64,000 nucleotides of DNA, from positions 135,731,053-135,795,052 of the forward strand of contig CM048552.1 of assembly GCA_026413225.1 (NCBI GenBank). Direction: 5' to 3'. Position 1 is the first letter of the stretch, and every line of letters starts with the position of its first letter. The DNA comes from Otis tarda (taxonomy: Eukaryota > Chordata > Aves > Otidiformes > Otididae). Below are positions 1 to 33,360 of the stretch, piece by piece. A model generated the notes under the pieces. It did no database searches and was not told the DNA's origin. It worked only from the letters and a program-made list of their open reading frames with translations. The position numbers and the translations under genes were made by a program.

Positions 1-1025
1 TGGTCAGGCCCAAGGAGTGGTGGTGAATGGAGTTAAATCCAGTTGATGGCCAGTAACAAATGGTGTTCCCCAGGGCTCAGTATTGAGGCCAGTTCTGTTT
101 AATATCTTTATCAATGATCTGGATGAGGGGATCGAGGAGTGCACCCTCAGTAAGTTTGCAGATGACACCAAATTGGGAGACAGTGTCAAGCTGCTGGAGG
201 GTAGGAAGGCTCTGTGGAGGGTTCTAAACAGACTGGATTGATGGCTCAAGGTCAGTTGTATGAGCTTCAACAGGGCCAATTGCTGGGTCCTGCACTTCAG
301 TCACAACAACCCCATGCAACGCTACAGGTCTGGGCAAGAGCAGGTGGAAAGCTGCCCAGTGGAAAAGGACCTGGGGGTACTGGTTGACAGCTGGCTGAAC
401 TTGAGCCAGCAGTGTGTCCAGATGGCCAAGAAGGCCAAGAGCATCCTGGCTCGTATCAGGAGTAGTGTGGCCAGCAGGAGTAGAGAAGGGATCATGCCCC
501 TGTATTCAGCACTGGTGAGGCCGCAACTCGAATACTGTGTTCAGTTTTGGGCCCCTTACTACAAGACAGACACTGAAGTACTGGAGCATGTCCAGAGTAG
601 AGCAAGGACATTGGTGAGGGGTCTGGAGCACAAGTCTTATGAGGAACAGCTGAGGGAACTGGGATTGTTTAGCCTGTAGAAGAGAAGGCTGAGGGGAGAC
701 CTTATCACTCTACAGCTACCTGAAAGGAGGTTGTAGTGAAGTGAGCGTAGGTCTCTTCTCCCTTTGAGGAGAGGAAATGGCCTCAAATTGCACCAGAGGA
801 GGTTTAGATTGGATATTAGGAAATATTTCTTCACTGAAAGAGTTGTCAAACATCAGAACTGCCTGCCCACAGAAGTGGTGAAGTCACCATCCCTGGAGGT
901 ATTTAGAAGACGTGTAGATGTGGCACTTCGGGATATGGTTTAGCAGTGGACTAAGCAGTGTTAGTTTAATGGTTGGCCTCGATGATCTTAAAGGTCCTTT
1001 CCAACCAAAATGATTCTATGATTCA
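1..1025 (+). mobile_element. CR1 LINE, 3' part of the reverse-transcriptase ORF plus tail (degenerate)
   Basis: Reading the plus strand gives the CR1 reverse-transcriptase segment GVPQGSVL (near 62-85) and the catalytic box FADDTKLG (near 157-180). After these comes the typical C-terminal region, including [19 protein letters not shown] (near 500-555) and RELGLFSL (near 655-676). In-frame stops interrupt it at about 239-241 (a CGA to TGA change) and at 677-679 (where the family usually has GAG). Frameshifts follow. The element ends in the ATGATTCTATGATTC tail typical of CR1. It is cut by the window on the left. It cannot encode an active protein. It lies antisense in PRPS2 intron 5. Confidence 0.95.
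260..679 (+). pseudogene. CR1 reverse-transcriptase fragment, open frame between two decay stops
   Basis: This is the longest open stretch (139 codons) left in the CR1 element at 1-1,025. It begins at an internal Met only because an upstream in-frame TGA interrupts the same frame, and it ends at a TAG inside the conserved region that follows RELGLFSL. It covers the thumb and C-terminal part of the ORF2 protein, downstream of the FADD catalytic box. It is a remnant and not a gene of its own. Confidence 0.9.
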
Positions 1026-1739
1026 AAAAGAGTAAGGCAGGAAGTACCATATGGATCTGTTTTGGATGCTAGAGTATTTGATATGCTCATAGTGTGTACA
1101 AATATATTGGACAGGAATATAAATTCAAAGTGCTCTCAACTGAGACATACTAGCTTTAGAAAGGATTACATTTAGGACTAGCAATGCTACAGTGAATGTT
1201 CAGCAACAAATTTAAAACATTCCTGTGTTTTGCTCCTCAGCAGTTACTTCCCACTTCCAATGTGCATATTTACAGTCATATGGGAGTTGTCTTTGCTATA
1301 AACAATATCAGAATACAAGATCTTTAATTGGAAGACTTAAAACCTCAGAACTCTGACCAACTTCAGATTGCGGCCCTTGATCTTCCAAATCAAAGTTGGC
1401 AGCACATGTTCGGATATGAGTGGATGGGGAGAAGCACTTTAGTCTACTATTGCTCAACCATAATGCGTCACGTTTGTTCTTAATTTCAGTTAATCTCTCC
1501 AATTTGTCAAGACTATTTTGAAGCTAGAGTTACTGCCATACATATTGAGTTGTGAAGCTATAGCAATAGGAAGAATTTTAAAAATTGCTGATTTAATCCT
1601 GAAATGATTAAAAGGCTACAGATGTTATTACAGTTCAGCACAGTCAGTAATGCCAACTTCTGTGGAAAAACCCCTACTGCTACCCTGAAACATACCAGCA
1701 TAAAGCCAGCTGGAAAACCCTAAAGTAATACTTTATACT

Positions 1740-1925
1740 TAGCACTGCTAAGGCCTCAATTGAGATAGTGAGTCTACATTCACATGCTGCACTTCAAGGA
1801 GTGGACCAACTGGAAAGAACCCAGAGGGCTTCACCAACAGAGCAGAAGTCTAGAAACCACAAGGAAAGACTGAACACACTGTAGTTAGTTAGTCTAGAGG
1901 GGAATGAGAATACTCTTCAACTAAC
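1740..1925 (+). mobile_element. Old CR1 fragment
   Basis: Short blocks match the CR1 ORF2 3' region in order: GGACCAACTGGAAAGAACC near 1,803, then AGTCTAGAAACC and GGAAAGACTGAA, then TTAGTCTAGAGGGGAATG. It is strongly diverged and truncated at both ends, with no tail. The call rests on my recognition of conserved CR1 blocks, and the edges are approximate. Confidence 0.65.
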
Positions 1926-2204
1926 TTCCAGACAAAAGACAGGAAAACTTATTCTCACCTCCCCAGATGAAAAAGAACAAGTAGTTTTATACTGAAGATG
2001 TACATTAAAGATTAGTATTAAATATGCATTGAACACTAGGGAGAAAATACTTTCTAATGTTAAATCTAGTAAAGCTTTGTGAAACATTGCGTGACTTCTT
2101 GCTACAGAGGTCAGGTTAAGCATGCAGGACAGAGCAACTGCACTCATTGGCTATCTGCAGGTGACAGTGCGGTGAGACAGTGTGCCAGTTCATAATAATA
2201 CTTA

Positions 2205-21762
<19,558 letters not shown>

Positions 21763-21884
21763 CTGGTCTCCTGGTTGCTGAACTTCTTGGTGACCACCTT
21801 GCCCAGCTCCAGCCCGAGGCGGTCCGCCACCCGCTGGGACAGGTCGTGGTGGGAGCTGCCGCTGAACAGCACGATGTTCGGCAT
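21763..21884 (-). CDS. PRPS2: PRPS2 coding exon 1 (residues 1-41, first two bases of codon 41)
   Basis: This exon encodes the N-terminus of ribose-phosphate pyrophosphokinase 2, the cytosolic enzyme that makes PRPP and AMP from ribose 5-phosphate and ATP and feeds purine, pyrimidine and NAD synthesis. The translation begins [20 protein letters not shown] and ends at KFSNQET plus two bases (AG). The V5-L6 and Q17-R18-V19 residues fit PRPS2 rather than PRPS1. Known ATP-contact residues F35, N37 and E39 are present. The ATG has a purine at -3 (GCC ATG). The donor reads ACCAG|GTGCGT. The exon is 122 bp and its phase fits exon 2 exactly. Residue 13 is H, where I recall Q in human PRPS2. The exon lies inside a CpG island, as expected for a housekeeping gene. 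Confidence 0.97.
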
Positions 21885-24800
21885 GGCGAAGGCTGAGCGG
21901 TCAGACCGAGGGCGAGAGAGATCGCGGGGAGCACGGCGCGGCGTGAAATAAGCGGGGCCGCCAGCCGGCCCGCCCCCGCCGCGCCGCCAGCAGCGGGGAG
22001 GGGCCGGCGGGCGGGGCGAGCCGCGGGCGGGCGCGGGGCGCGCGGCGCAGGGCGCAGGTAGCGTCGGCAGCCGTTAGCCCGCGGCCGTTATCCGCGCGCT
22101 GAGGGTGGGGCGGGGCTCGGCTGGGCAGAGCCGGGCTGGGAGGCGGGCAGAGCGGGCTGCGCCCCCCGCCCCCCTTCTTCTTCTTCCTCCTCTTCATCCT
22201 CCGAGCCCCCTTGCCTGGGGGCGGCCCGTGCCCGCTCCTGGGCAGCCGGGTTAGACCCGGGTTTACCTCAGGCGGCCACAGCTCTGCCTCCGCTTCTCTT
22301 TGGCGCTGTGCGAGAGGGCCGAACAGAAGATCTTGACAGGGGTTTGGCTACCTACGCGGGTGGGTATGTATGGTTCAGGTGGCATCGTCATCCAAAAATG
22401 CACTCGCCGAATACAGCTGTAGCTAGGTATATGTAGCTCTCTAACTAATTTTAGCTACCAGAGATGTCCTTGAATAACCTGCAGCCCATTCTACATACGC
22501 ACCATTCATTTTCCATTAACACGTTGTTTTTCTTGATTGTTGCTTAGAAATAGGCTCACGAACAAGCAGCCATCAGAAAGTGGAACAAAACCAAAAAGGT
22601 TTTAGCTTCCAGCTAATGTAATTTTAGCTCTTATGTATGAAAATAAATTGCATTGGATAAGTGAGTTTAGAACCACCTCAAGTTTTCTGACTTTAAGCAA
22701 ACCTTTGCTGTGAGGAGCAAGGTCGTGAACAGTATGTTTGATAATGCGCTATCAGTGGGAAAATTCATGACTAGATAAACCCTTGTGTTGCATAGTTCAT
22801 CTCTACAGAGATTTTTAGAGCTGGTCAAGAAGTCCTATCAAAGTAGTTTTTAAACTGAATACTGGGTTTTCAACGAAATGGAATTTCTGCAAAGAAATTA
22901 GTTTTTTTTTTTTTTCCAGTAAGGGAAGTTCTCAATAAAAAAAAAAAAACAAATCCAAAAATAACAAATATATGCCTCAAACTGAATGTTAACCAATGGC
23001 TGAGTAATAAATGGTTTGGGTTAGGGAGTTAGGGGTTAATAATCTGGGTTGCTCACATTCCCATTCTCCGTGGCCTAAGCTAGCCATCCCACCAGATATG
23101 TCTACAAATCATGGATACTTCTTGCTAAGTATTGCAAGAGACATCATTGCAGAAGCAATACAAACAGGCAACACAGCTTATAGACAAGAAAGGGCACAAT
23201 AAGTATTGTGACTTACTCATGGTGTAATTTCAGAACCTACTTCAGTGTTTGATACATTGCCAATACCTCAACATATGAGGACTGTTTATATGGGCCACTC
23301 ACCCTTTTGCCCTCTTTTTATTTTCTCCTTATGTAATTAAAAAGAAATGGGTTTAACTGTCAGTACTGTAGGCTCTGAAAGTCAAGCCTGTGTTTCTTAC
23401 AGTTCATACATCAACAATTAATTTTGTAGACTAGATTGTGTTCTGAGCTACTTGCAACTCCGAGTTTTGCCAGTTGTCCTGATTTCACTGTTATTTTTAA
23501 TACTGGTTATTCTAAAATCTTTGGCTTCTGTGACAGGACATCTCAGCTTCCATTAAGACTGCAGATTTCATATCTGTGAAAAAGAAAACTTCCTGATATG
23601 ACCTCAAGATGAATAGAACCAGAAGCAGTGCTAGACAGAAAAGGGTAATTTAACTTCAAAATAATGTAATAAAGGAAAACTGTACTTCACTGTACACTCA
23701 AAACAACACCAGAACTTTTGAAATGGACTGCAGAAGACAAGAAATCGACTTGGGCCGCCAGGAGTTTTTTTTATATATATGTTTGGCAGCACTGAACCCT
23801 ACAATGAACTAGCTCATTTGGTGAATGTCTTTACCCACTCTTTTTTTTCCCCAAGATATCCAGTTAAAACTTTTGTCCTCACATGCAGTGTATTATATAT
23901 TCCTCTATTTGCTGGCTTAACGAGATACCCAGACAATTCTTTTCAGCTTGGTTAGCAAAATACTTTTGTGTCCAACAGCTAATTAGCATTTATCCTGTAG
24001 CTACAATATAGAAACTGCAGTTATTAAAACTATTTGTGGAGGCTGACATACAAAAAACATAGTGCCAATTGACATGCAAAGTACAGTTGTCTTTCTTTTG
24101 GTTGTGGTAGACTAAAATATAGTGGACCAAAATTAAAAAGTTGGTGTCATCACTGCTTGAATCTGTGTTAGCTTTGCACTTTTCTAGAGAAAAAAAGAAA
24201 ATCACTATTTTCCCTCTTTTGATAAAATAAATGAGAACAAGAAAAGAACTGCCTGCCTAATGGCATAAAGTAAAACTCTCACTCAACAGGAAATTGCTTT
24301 CTTCCTTTTATCATCGCATTGTGGGTAGAAACAGTCTTCCCAGATGTAGGGTGTAATAATGGCAAAGAACAAGAAAATGCTGTTTCCTGGTAACTAGATG
24401 TTGGTAAGTATTGGTCAGTTTAGTCAGGACAAAGACTGCAACAGTAACTAGTTTGTTGGACCTGACAAAGCATATGTAATTCTGCTCCTACAACTGAAAG
24501 CTTTTCCAGCAAAGGTATGAGAGCAAAGGAAAAAGAAGATAATTTAAAAAATCAGAAGCAGAAATTGGACTACCTTGAGACTTTTTTTACATGAAGCTGA
24601 ACATTTTTCACCCATCTTGGTTTCATTGCAGTGCACAGTTTTGCAAATCTTACCATATAGCTCACTCCTTTCAGGTCCCCTATTAAAACTGGTACACCCT
24701 GAAAAAAAAGTCACTTAAAGGGCTTTTGTAGTTTTTATATCACAATGGCTTCTGACTGTTTTTTTTTTTCTTCCAAATTACAAAATATTCTTATGGGGAA

Positions 24801-26419
24801 ATATCTGTTGGGTAAAAAATCCCCAGCCTTTTAAAAGAACTGATAAAATCCCTGTTGGGTCTCCAGAAATTTAATCTGAATTTCAAGCTATTTCTTTCCT
24901 TCCTTTCACAGTCATAATTTGCAAAAGACTCTGTTGGCCAATTTATGCCCTTGGTTACAGCACTTAATTGTCAAATGTTAGCAAATCATGGCTCTGGTCT
25001 CAGTGGCACCTGAGATTTAAAAGAAAAGTTGTAGGCTATTTTTATTTGTTGTGTGTATTTTTAACTATTAGTGTACATTTGGGCCATGATTTCAAGATTT
25101 TCTCGGAATCTCTCTTAAAAAAAAAAGGCAAGCTAATATTTGCCTCTAATCACTTGTCTCCTAGGGCTTTGGCTTGAAGAATAAACAGCAAATATTGGAG
25201 GCCTTGATATAGAATAGAAGTAGCTGACAGCATTACAGTCACATCTGTCCAAACGTATTATCTCAGCATTTTGAGACCTGTGATTCTATTGTCTTCAAAT
25301 GCTGATCTGGTTCTTCCAAAGCTTGTTCTATCCTGCAAGTATAAAAACATAAAAAGTTGTTAAATGAATAATGCTACTGAGAAAGCATAAAGTTTTGTCA
25401 TAAGACCCCTATACTTATTCCTACCACCCAATAACTTAGCATATTCTTCATTATTTTGGCCGCTCACTGTTCCCAAATTGCCTTCAATGTTCCCAGCTTC
25501 CACATGGCTCCAGTCATCTCACTCCCAGCTGTCTTCCAAGCTCCCACTGTTCCCTTGCTTTGCTCTATAGCTTTCAGTTTCTGTGATTGTTTCTAATGTT
25601 ACCTCTGGATATTTTCTGAATACTGAATATTTCAGCTGCTGCTTCTCTTTTAGATCCGCAGCTCTATGACACACTATTCAGCTGCTATTGAAATCTCTTT
25701 GATCACTTAGCTCCAATTTTCTTTGTCAGCAGATGCAGCTTCTCCTGCCTCACCTACTTTATTCTGTAAAAAAAGCTTATTGCTCTTCTTACATTTGTTC
25801 TGAGGGAAGGTGCTAAGCCAAGCAGCTCTCATAAATTTCTCCTAATGCGCACCATAACACACCTTTCTCAGCTCTAATCATCATCTAACAAGTGGCACCT
25901 TATACAATGCAAGATCAAGGGAGAGAAAAGAAAGAATTTTCAAACTGCAAGTCGTATAAAACTTAACTGTTCACTGCTTGCTTTGTTATCAGGACATTTT
26001 CACATCAATGGCCTAGACTGTTCTTAGCCCCCTACTTATCTCCATAGTGATGTTATCATCTTCTCTAACAGATTTTCTCTTCAACTACCTTTAATTGAGC
26101 AACAGAAAATGTCTTTTGGTGCTGAGAAACCTGGAAAACTTGTCACTGTTTTTCCAGTCTGAAATTTAACGGCTATGTTTCAACTGCAGTAAGCAATCAT
26201 TTTGTTATACTTGTAGTTATGATAGGTTACCAAACTTACATGTATATGTCACCTCATAATGCTACAGTTTTCCCAGACAGCTTACAAAGTGCCTTTCAGG
26301 ATTCTCATATCTAAAAAGGTACTATCTGGGATATGTGGCTTGTCCTGAGCATAAATTTTCTGCCATGTAACAGTAGCAAAAATGATCTACCGGAAGTATT
26401 TTTGTAGGTACTGTAGGTA

Positions 26420-26500
26420 TTGCTATGGAGGAAAGGGCCAGACTAGGTGATTTCTTAAGATCCTTTATAAATCTTATTTTCTGTAATGCTACTATTATTC
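26420..26500 (+). mobile_element. Probable ancient CR1 3' end
   Basis: The series GGGCCAGACTAGGTGATTTC, then AAGATCCTTTATAAATC and CTGTAATGC, follows the order of the CR1 3' UTR (GGACTAGATGATC, AGGTCCCTTCCAA, then the ATTCTGTGAT tail), with many substitutions. This is a weak call on a short diverged piece. Confidence 0.4.
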
Positions 26501-29500
26501 TAGATTTTTTCACTGACAAAAGTTTCTTATGGGTTTCACAATAATATACTGCTTCATCACTTAGAGTTTTTCCATGTTAAGTCATCATAGAGTCATGACT
26601 TGTGTTCGTATGTCAACACTTGTCTTGAACTATGAGTACTAGCATTTATGTCCACTATAGAAGTGTTTTGAAGATCAGGTAAGTTAAAACATCCTTTTTC
26701 ATTTTTCTTCTATAGTAAATGATAAATTGACCTTGACTGGCCCAACAATAGGTTCTCATGGAGAAGAAGAATTTCTAAACACTCAAGAACTGTCATGTAT
26801 TAAAATCTTGTCCAGCCAGCTTTGTTACACATTTGATTCCTTCTCAAGATGAGGTCTCAGTTCCTTAAGTTTCTGTTGCAGCTTATCACTGGTTAGGAAG
26901 CTCCAAGTTGAAGGAAATAATTTACTGAATAGGAAATTTAGACTGAGATCCTTCAATTTGGGTTTCCGAGTTAATCATGAAACATTTTAATTTTTGCCCA
27001 AAGGTTTAGTTCCTATTACTAGGTCATTTCTCAACTTTTCCTAGGAAAACAATCATAGTCAGTTTAATTCCTTTCTTGTTTCAAATCTGTTTTGCAAGTG
27101 TTTAGAGAACTTCCAGTTCCTATAATACCTCTTATTTTAATTCCTTTTCACTGTTTTTTCCTTGCTGCCATGATTTTGCCCACCTGAGCCCCAAAGGAAC
27201 ATTAGCTCATAATCTTCATCCTCGAAAACTGCATCTCGTCTCTAGTTACACGGCTTGTACCTCTAATTCCTCCAGTTAGTCAACCACCAGTCTTTAGCGT
27301 CTTCTGCGTTACCACTCGCATGAGTAAGTAAAGGCAAGACAGCAGACTAATCTTGGAATTAAATATTTATTTGTAAGTCTGTATATGAACAGGAAGGCTG
27401 TTACTTTGCAGAACACAACCTCTAGGGACTGCACTGTTGGAGAAAGAAGCATATCAGTGCCAAACTAAAGTGGAGAGAGGGAGCAGATCAATATACAATC
27501 TATTCAAATATCAGAGGCAAAAGACCAAAACTGTCCAGAAAACTATTTTCTACCCCTTTAAAAATAGCCCAGTTCAAGATAAAAGATCAAAGACTTCAGT
27601 TTCTTTTGCAAGACTAAAGCTTGTGCATTCTGCTTGAGGCTAATTTAGAAGGCTTTAGCTTGCCTTTTATGCATCTTGGTTCTAAGTCTGGGCAGCCATA
27701 GGACTCCAGCTTAGCCTGCAAGCCTGTCTGCTTATTCTCCACTCTAATCTTCCACTAAATCAACATATCACCATGCTGTGTCTCAGTTCTGTCAAATCAC
27801 ATTTACCAAAAGAAAACCATTCTGCATGGACATTTTTGACTGGCAAAAGATAAGGAAAGAGAAGCAAACAAGAGAAGAAAAAGGATCATGATCTGAGACT
27901 GCAGTCTTTCACGTCATACTTTCACAACCGCAGGCATTTGCTTTTGGCTGTAGTCAGACGCAGAATGTCAGATACCTCTGTCAGATTGGGTCTAACCCAG
28001 TGTAGCCTTTCTCATGTTGTTATGCTCCTGTGTTCTGATAGCATAGAAATCCAGGGTGTCAAGTCAAACTAAAGAAAAGTCTCCCTGAAAGCAGACAGCC
28101 CTGCATCTATTTTGAAAGTCACCGGGTAGATTATTATGATGTCTGTGATCCTCCTTCTACTAACATTATTGTACTACTGCTACTTCAAAAGCAAGATAAC
28201 ATATCCAGATTCCATAGACTTTTCCATAGAGCCATCAGCTTTGGGTAAAACTCACCAAGGGAAGCTTGTAGGAGCTGTCTTGTTTCTCTGGCTGTGGTTA
28301 TGCAGTGAGACCCAAGAAGACTTCCTTGCTTCCATATCTGAGTGAATATTCCATGCGAGGACAAGACCTGCAAGTGGACCATTAATCGTCAACTACCTCT
28401 TGATAAAAAACCCAAGCACACCGGAAGGAAGAGATCTGAAGTATACTCTAAAAACAAACCAGGACTGAAAAAGAGCCTATCTGTTACTGAGTCAAAACTT
28501 CCTTTCTCCTTCCTATTCTCACAGTATAATTGCTATAAATGCTCCTAGTTATTTAAGAAATGGGCATAAAATCTTCATATAACACCAGAAAAAAACATAA
28601 AAAGATTAACAAAGTATACCAGAAATAAAATTGAGAATTTTTTTTTTCTGCATCTGAAATTATTAAGTATCCCTACAACACTGCTGTAATCACAAACAAA
28701 ATAATAGAGGTACATAAAATTAAGTAATTTTCTTTGATACTCAAAAAAAAGCCCCTATGGAAGCTTCTTTAAAACTCTTTGCAATGTTTGGGGGAAAAAA
28801 ACCAAAACAACATAAAATACTTTTTAAGTACCTATGTATTCCTTCCAGTTGGTAAGTACTACTGAAATTCTAACTAAGGATTTGGCAAAGAATGGAAAAA
28901 TATTTTTCCATAAATATTTTTAAGAGCACTGAATCAACTTCACCATAGTGTATTATTTGAGACAGCTGTGAAAGGTGTGTGTTTTATTCAAAACTGATGT
29001 GAGAAATATTTTCTTCACTGAAGACAAGCATGAAAACTAAGTTTCACTAACATCGGCATAACAAGTACCAGAAATAAAAAAATACATGAAACATAACAAG
29101 ACTTGGTACCTCTAACCCACCATAAGTCACTCCACCTTCAAAACATTTCTTCATATTGCCTGTCTTCATATATAAATCAAACAAAATGAAAGCTACATCA
29201 CTAATATTTGGGGTTTTTTTAATTATTCCAGGCTGATTTCAATGATAGCTGCATTAGTTATGTTCAGGATTGGACACGCTGGGTTTTTCCTTCATTCTTA
29301 CTCCAGGGAGAGATTAAAGTGGCTTGTCTTTATGAGCTTCATTCTCATTAACAATAAATTCTTTCATCCCCCATGATTGGGTGCAGACTTATCATGAAGG
29401 AGAAGGAAGGAGAGTGAGCGGTCAATGTAGAAGCATTGGCTGCTGCGGTGCTTGTGTTCCCAAATTATGTAAAGTAGGAACTGCCATGGGCCTGCTGAGA

Positions 29501-30804
29501 CTGCCGGTTGGACTACTAACCTCCTTAATGTAAGGATGAAATAGATGTAGAGAACATTTCTATTTTCAAGTATGCCTACTAAAGTATTCAATGTTATATT
29601 ACAGTTGCTATGAGACACCAATTGTTTAAAAAAAATAATATCTGATCAAAAATAAATTCTTAAAACAGACTTAAAAACATAGCAGCTATTCCCACATAGC
29701 TTGTCAGTTGTACAACTGAGTAGAATTGCTTCACACTTCAAAGGTTTGCTCCAAGATTAAAAGGAACAAGAAACTTTCAAGTGTATGTATAAAAGTTTGA
29801 CTTTGCAAAAGCTGAAAGCATTGGTCATACAGGTTCAAAAAACATTTCCACCATCAGTGAGGTCCTGCAAAGACTTCAGATGCTTTAACATACTAAAACA
29901 TCTAGAGCTTTTACCAGGAAAAAAAAAGAGAGTTAAAAATGGGGGAAAAAAGTATATGGATACAAACCTGCTTCAAACCATCCACACATTAATGTTCACT
30001 TCAATTATGAGGCTAAGCTGAGAGGAATAAATATTGAAGAAGTACAATATGTGGGCGCATATTTCTTTCTGAAATTATTTTTAAACAGTATATGTTTCTC
30101 AGTAGTTTTGTTTCAACATAAACGATCCTAAAAGTACCACATGGGTTTGTTTTCTGATCTTGTCTTGTATCCTGACTTCAAATTACTCATGAAGCTCTGC
30201 TCTAATACTCTATGAAGCATATCAATGAATAAAATTACTGATAAATAAAATACATAATAATGCATTAGTTGAGGAACTTTATGATGTGGATGAAGGTTAA
30301 AGCGATGTATGTGTACATACTTGTTGACTTGTGTGCAAGGTCCATTTTCATCAATTAGTTCTCCAGGTTTCATATATTATTTATATCAAAAGAGGACTCT
30401 ATTTTCAAATCTTCTTTAAAATCTTTTTAAAATCTTTAAAACTTATTTTTTTTTCCCCTCTGCAATTCCTATAAGCTTGTTTCCTGTTTCCTGCTCATCT
30501 TTATGGAACTGTCTCTCAAAGGAAAAGGAAAATAAGGTAGGTATGTGGTTAAATGAATGAAAGACCTCAAGCCGTTTCTTGCTAAGATGAAGCTCACAGT
30601 AACAGAGATTTCCTGAGTTCTTCAAGAAGTAAAAGAGTAAAATATACATGCTTTGCCCCTTTATCTATCTTGTTCCCATATTTCTTTTTAGTAGATATGT
30701 TGTAACCTCCACAGATCTCTATAATTATACCCATAGACACAGTTGCAGCACAGCTTTTGCCAGTGGATACTCCAAGTGAGCAAAGGGGCAAGGTTTCTTT
30801 AGGT

Positions 30805-30896
30805 AGGAAAGGTGAAGTTCAATTATTTCCACAAGCAAATATTCTGTATCAGGAAAGATGAAGTTAAATTATTTCCATGAGTAAATATTCTGTATC
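30805..30896. repeat. 46-bp tandem duplication, two copies
   Basis: Copy 1 is 30,805-30,850 and copy 2 is 30,851-30,896. Both begin AGGAAAG and end AAATATTCTGTATC. By eye they differ at five positions and have no gap. The copies abut exactly. No function is evident, and a simple local duplication explains it. Confidence 0.9.
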
Positions 30897-33360
30897 AGTA
30901 GCCTTGGCAATCTAGTGGCAATGACATTAACATTTGACTTTGTTAGAAAAGCAAAAAGTGCCATTTACTGCTTAAAACATACGATTGTATAGAACAGACA
31001 GCTGTTGTAGCAGCATAGATAGCCTGAATCCTCACCTCCTGCTTGCATAGAGCTCCGTTTCCCCTGCTGTTCTGGTGGTACTGATGAATCTTGTATACCA
31101 GGGGACTGAGAAAGAAGAAAAGGGTCACAAGAATGAGAGAACAGCTTAAAATAGTGGGGAGAGGCTTTCTTCCCCCTGCTTCTTGACAGGCTTTCTGAAG
31201 TCTCTACAACGTTCTGACATCCCACTTATCCTCACCTAAATCTTCTCCTCTGTCTATCTCCCAACACATTAACACTCCAAAACTTCCTAAATCTCACGGC
31301 CTGACCAGCTTTCCCAGATCTAGAACATCACTGACATTTGCCAGCCTTCCCCTTATGCTTCCTTTTAGCACTCCAAACCCTTTCTGCCACATCTCTCAAA
31401 ACCGCATTTCACAAACTTGCTGTGAAAGAAACTGTGAGCCAGCTCTTGATTTGACTCGCTACACAGAGGAGTATGACCCATACTCAGTACAGTAGTATAA
31501 AATACTTCTGTGCCAAAGTTTGAAGAAGATCTTTATTTAGTGATAAAGTTCAGTTTAACCTGACATGTCTCTCTCTGTAGAACTCTGTTCACAGATTTAC
31601 CACGTCCGAAACACCATAACATTTAAAAGTACTGTTTTCAATAACTTTTCAGTCAACACCATCTGTATTTAAAACTGCACAGACTGCATAATTTCAAATA
31701 CTTAAACCAATAAACATTAATCAAGTGCTGTTCAACTAAGCTCTGAGATATTGTGGACTCTCAGTTCCCCTTTGAGATACCAATAGTATAATCCTCAGAA
31801 TATCCTAAGGTACTTCCAGTGTTGTGTCTTGGAACCTGGTTTGATCATTGGTTAACTAAGGCTTCTTAGCTATAGGTAGGAAGAGATAAACTTCATTAAG
31901 CCTGGTCAAATCACAGCCACCATTGCCACTAGGAAGAGGTAAAGGCAGAAGTCAGGGCTGTAACAGTTAAAAGGTCCTTTTGACTGGGAAAGGAACATAG
32001 ATGTTCCCTGTTAACTAAGGAGAAAAAATGCAAGACAATGGAAATACTGTTAAGGTTCATGTCAAGAATGTATATACTGTCTGTGAAGCTCAAGAAGAAG
32101 CTCGTTTAACCACCAAAATCTGCAAAAGTCAGGAGGAGGAGGGATTTTTCAAACTGTCAGCAGAAGCCTACAAAAGACTTCTAATGCTACCTGGACTCTT
32201 CAAGTCTATTGGAAAAGCAAGTGTACAGGATACAGCGATCTTATATACCAGTGAATGAAGCACATCCAAGAATTTTCCTTTGCTCTGAGGCAAAGTAGTG
32301 TGTAATTAAGGAAAATCTCTTAGCTTCCAAATCAGTGTCTGTGTGCAAACTGCCTATTGGTAATGACTCCCAGAATGATGATCTGCTGAACTGCCCCAAG
32401 GAAGTATTTGAGGAAAGCACGAGCTGGAAGGGCCAAACTCACACCAGGGCACAGTTTAACAGTTTGTTAGCATAAAGGATCACGCTCTAAAGGTCAGCAG
32501 TACTCTCAGGCATGCTGAAATCTCCTAGTATAGGCACAGTTATTCCAGGAAGTTCTTACGGCAATGATTTCTTCTGTGCCCTGTCCCCTGTCCAATCCCA
32601 TTCCCCCAACCAAGCAAACTAGAAAAGCTCCTGGTGAAGGGGCTATTTTCAATTTGTTTTTCATGAGAAAATGACTGAAAAAGGTGTGAAACAAGCTTAG
32701 TGAAAGTGAATGAGAAAAGTTCATTATTGTAAGGAGAGGAAGGAGTCAAAGGATTAGAAGAAAAATAAACCAAACTGTAATACAGTCAAGGATCTGGCAG
32801 ATGGAGTCTTCTGGAAAATTAATTTAAATGACAGAAGACTGCCAGGAAGGTACCAGTAACTGAAAAGGTCTATAAATGGAGAACAGCAAATCTCTCTGAG
32901 GCAAGGCAGAAAGCAAAGATAAGAAATCACTGTGGCTGTACTGAGAGTTTTTCAACAAAATGAGATTTAAAGAGAAATCATGCAAGGCACAAAGACATCC
33001 TTCCATAAATATCGAGGAATCAATATAAATGACTAACACACAGGGATAAAATCAGAACGGTTAAGGGATGTAGCAAGGGTCAGGAAAAAAAAAAGAAAAA
33101 AATACAAGTCCATTTGCTTACTACGAAAAGAAAACTTGGAGTTAATTCTGACTTTGACAAACTGATTCACCTCTGGAAGTGCCTATATCCACTGACTCTC
33201 AAGGAAACCAGGGGAAAAATTAGGCATTTCTGTTCAGTGTCAGGACTTGAATAGTTCATTTTCAGTGGTTAAAAGGGATTGCTCTACACAGAAAGAACAG
33301 AGAAGAGAGTGGAGAAGTAGAGTAGAAAATTCAAATAGTCAAATGTAAACATTCCTAGAA

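Larger units (their letters stand above)
22291..33360. other. Intergenic region upstream of PRPS2
   Basis: These 11 kb are AT-rich and hold no convincing coding exon on either strand. Visible features are small: T and A runs (22,902-22,917 and 22,938-22,950), a likely old CR1 tail at about 26,420-26,500, an 18-bp palindrome at 28,893-28,910 and a 46-bp tandem duplication at 30,805-30,896. PRPS2 distal regulatory elements could lie here but nothing in the sequence alone marks them. Confidence 0.7.
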
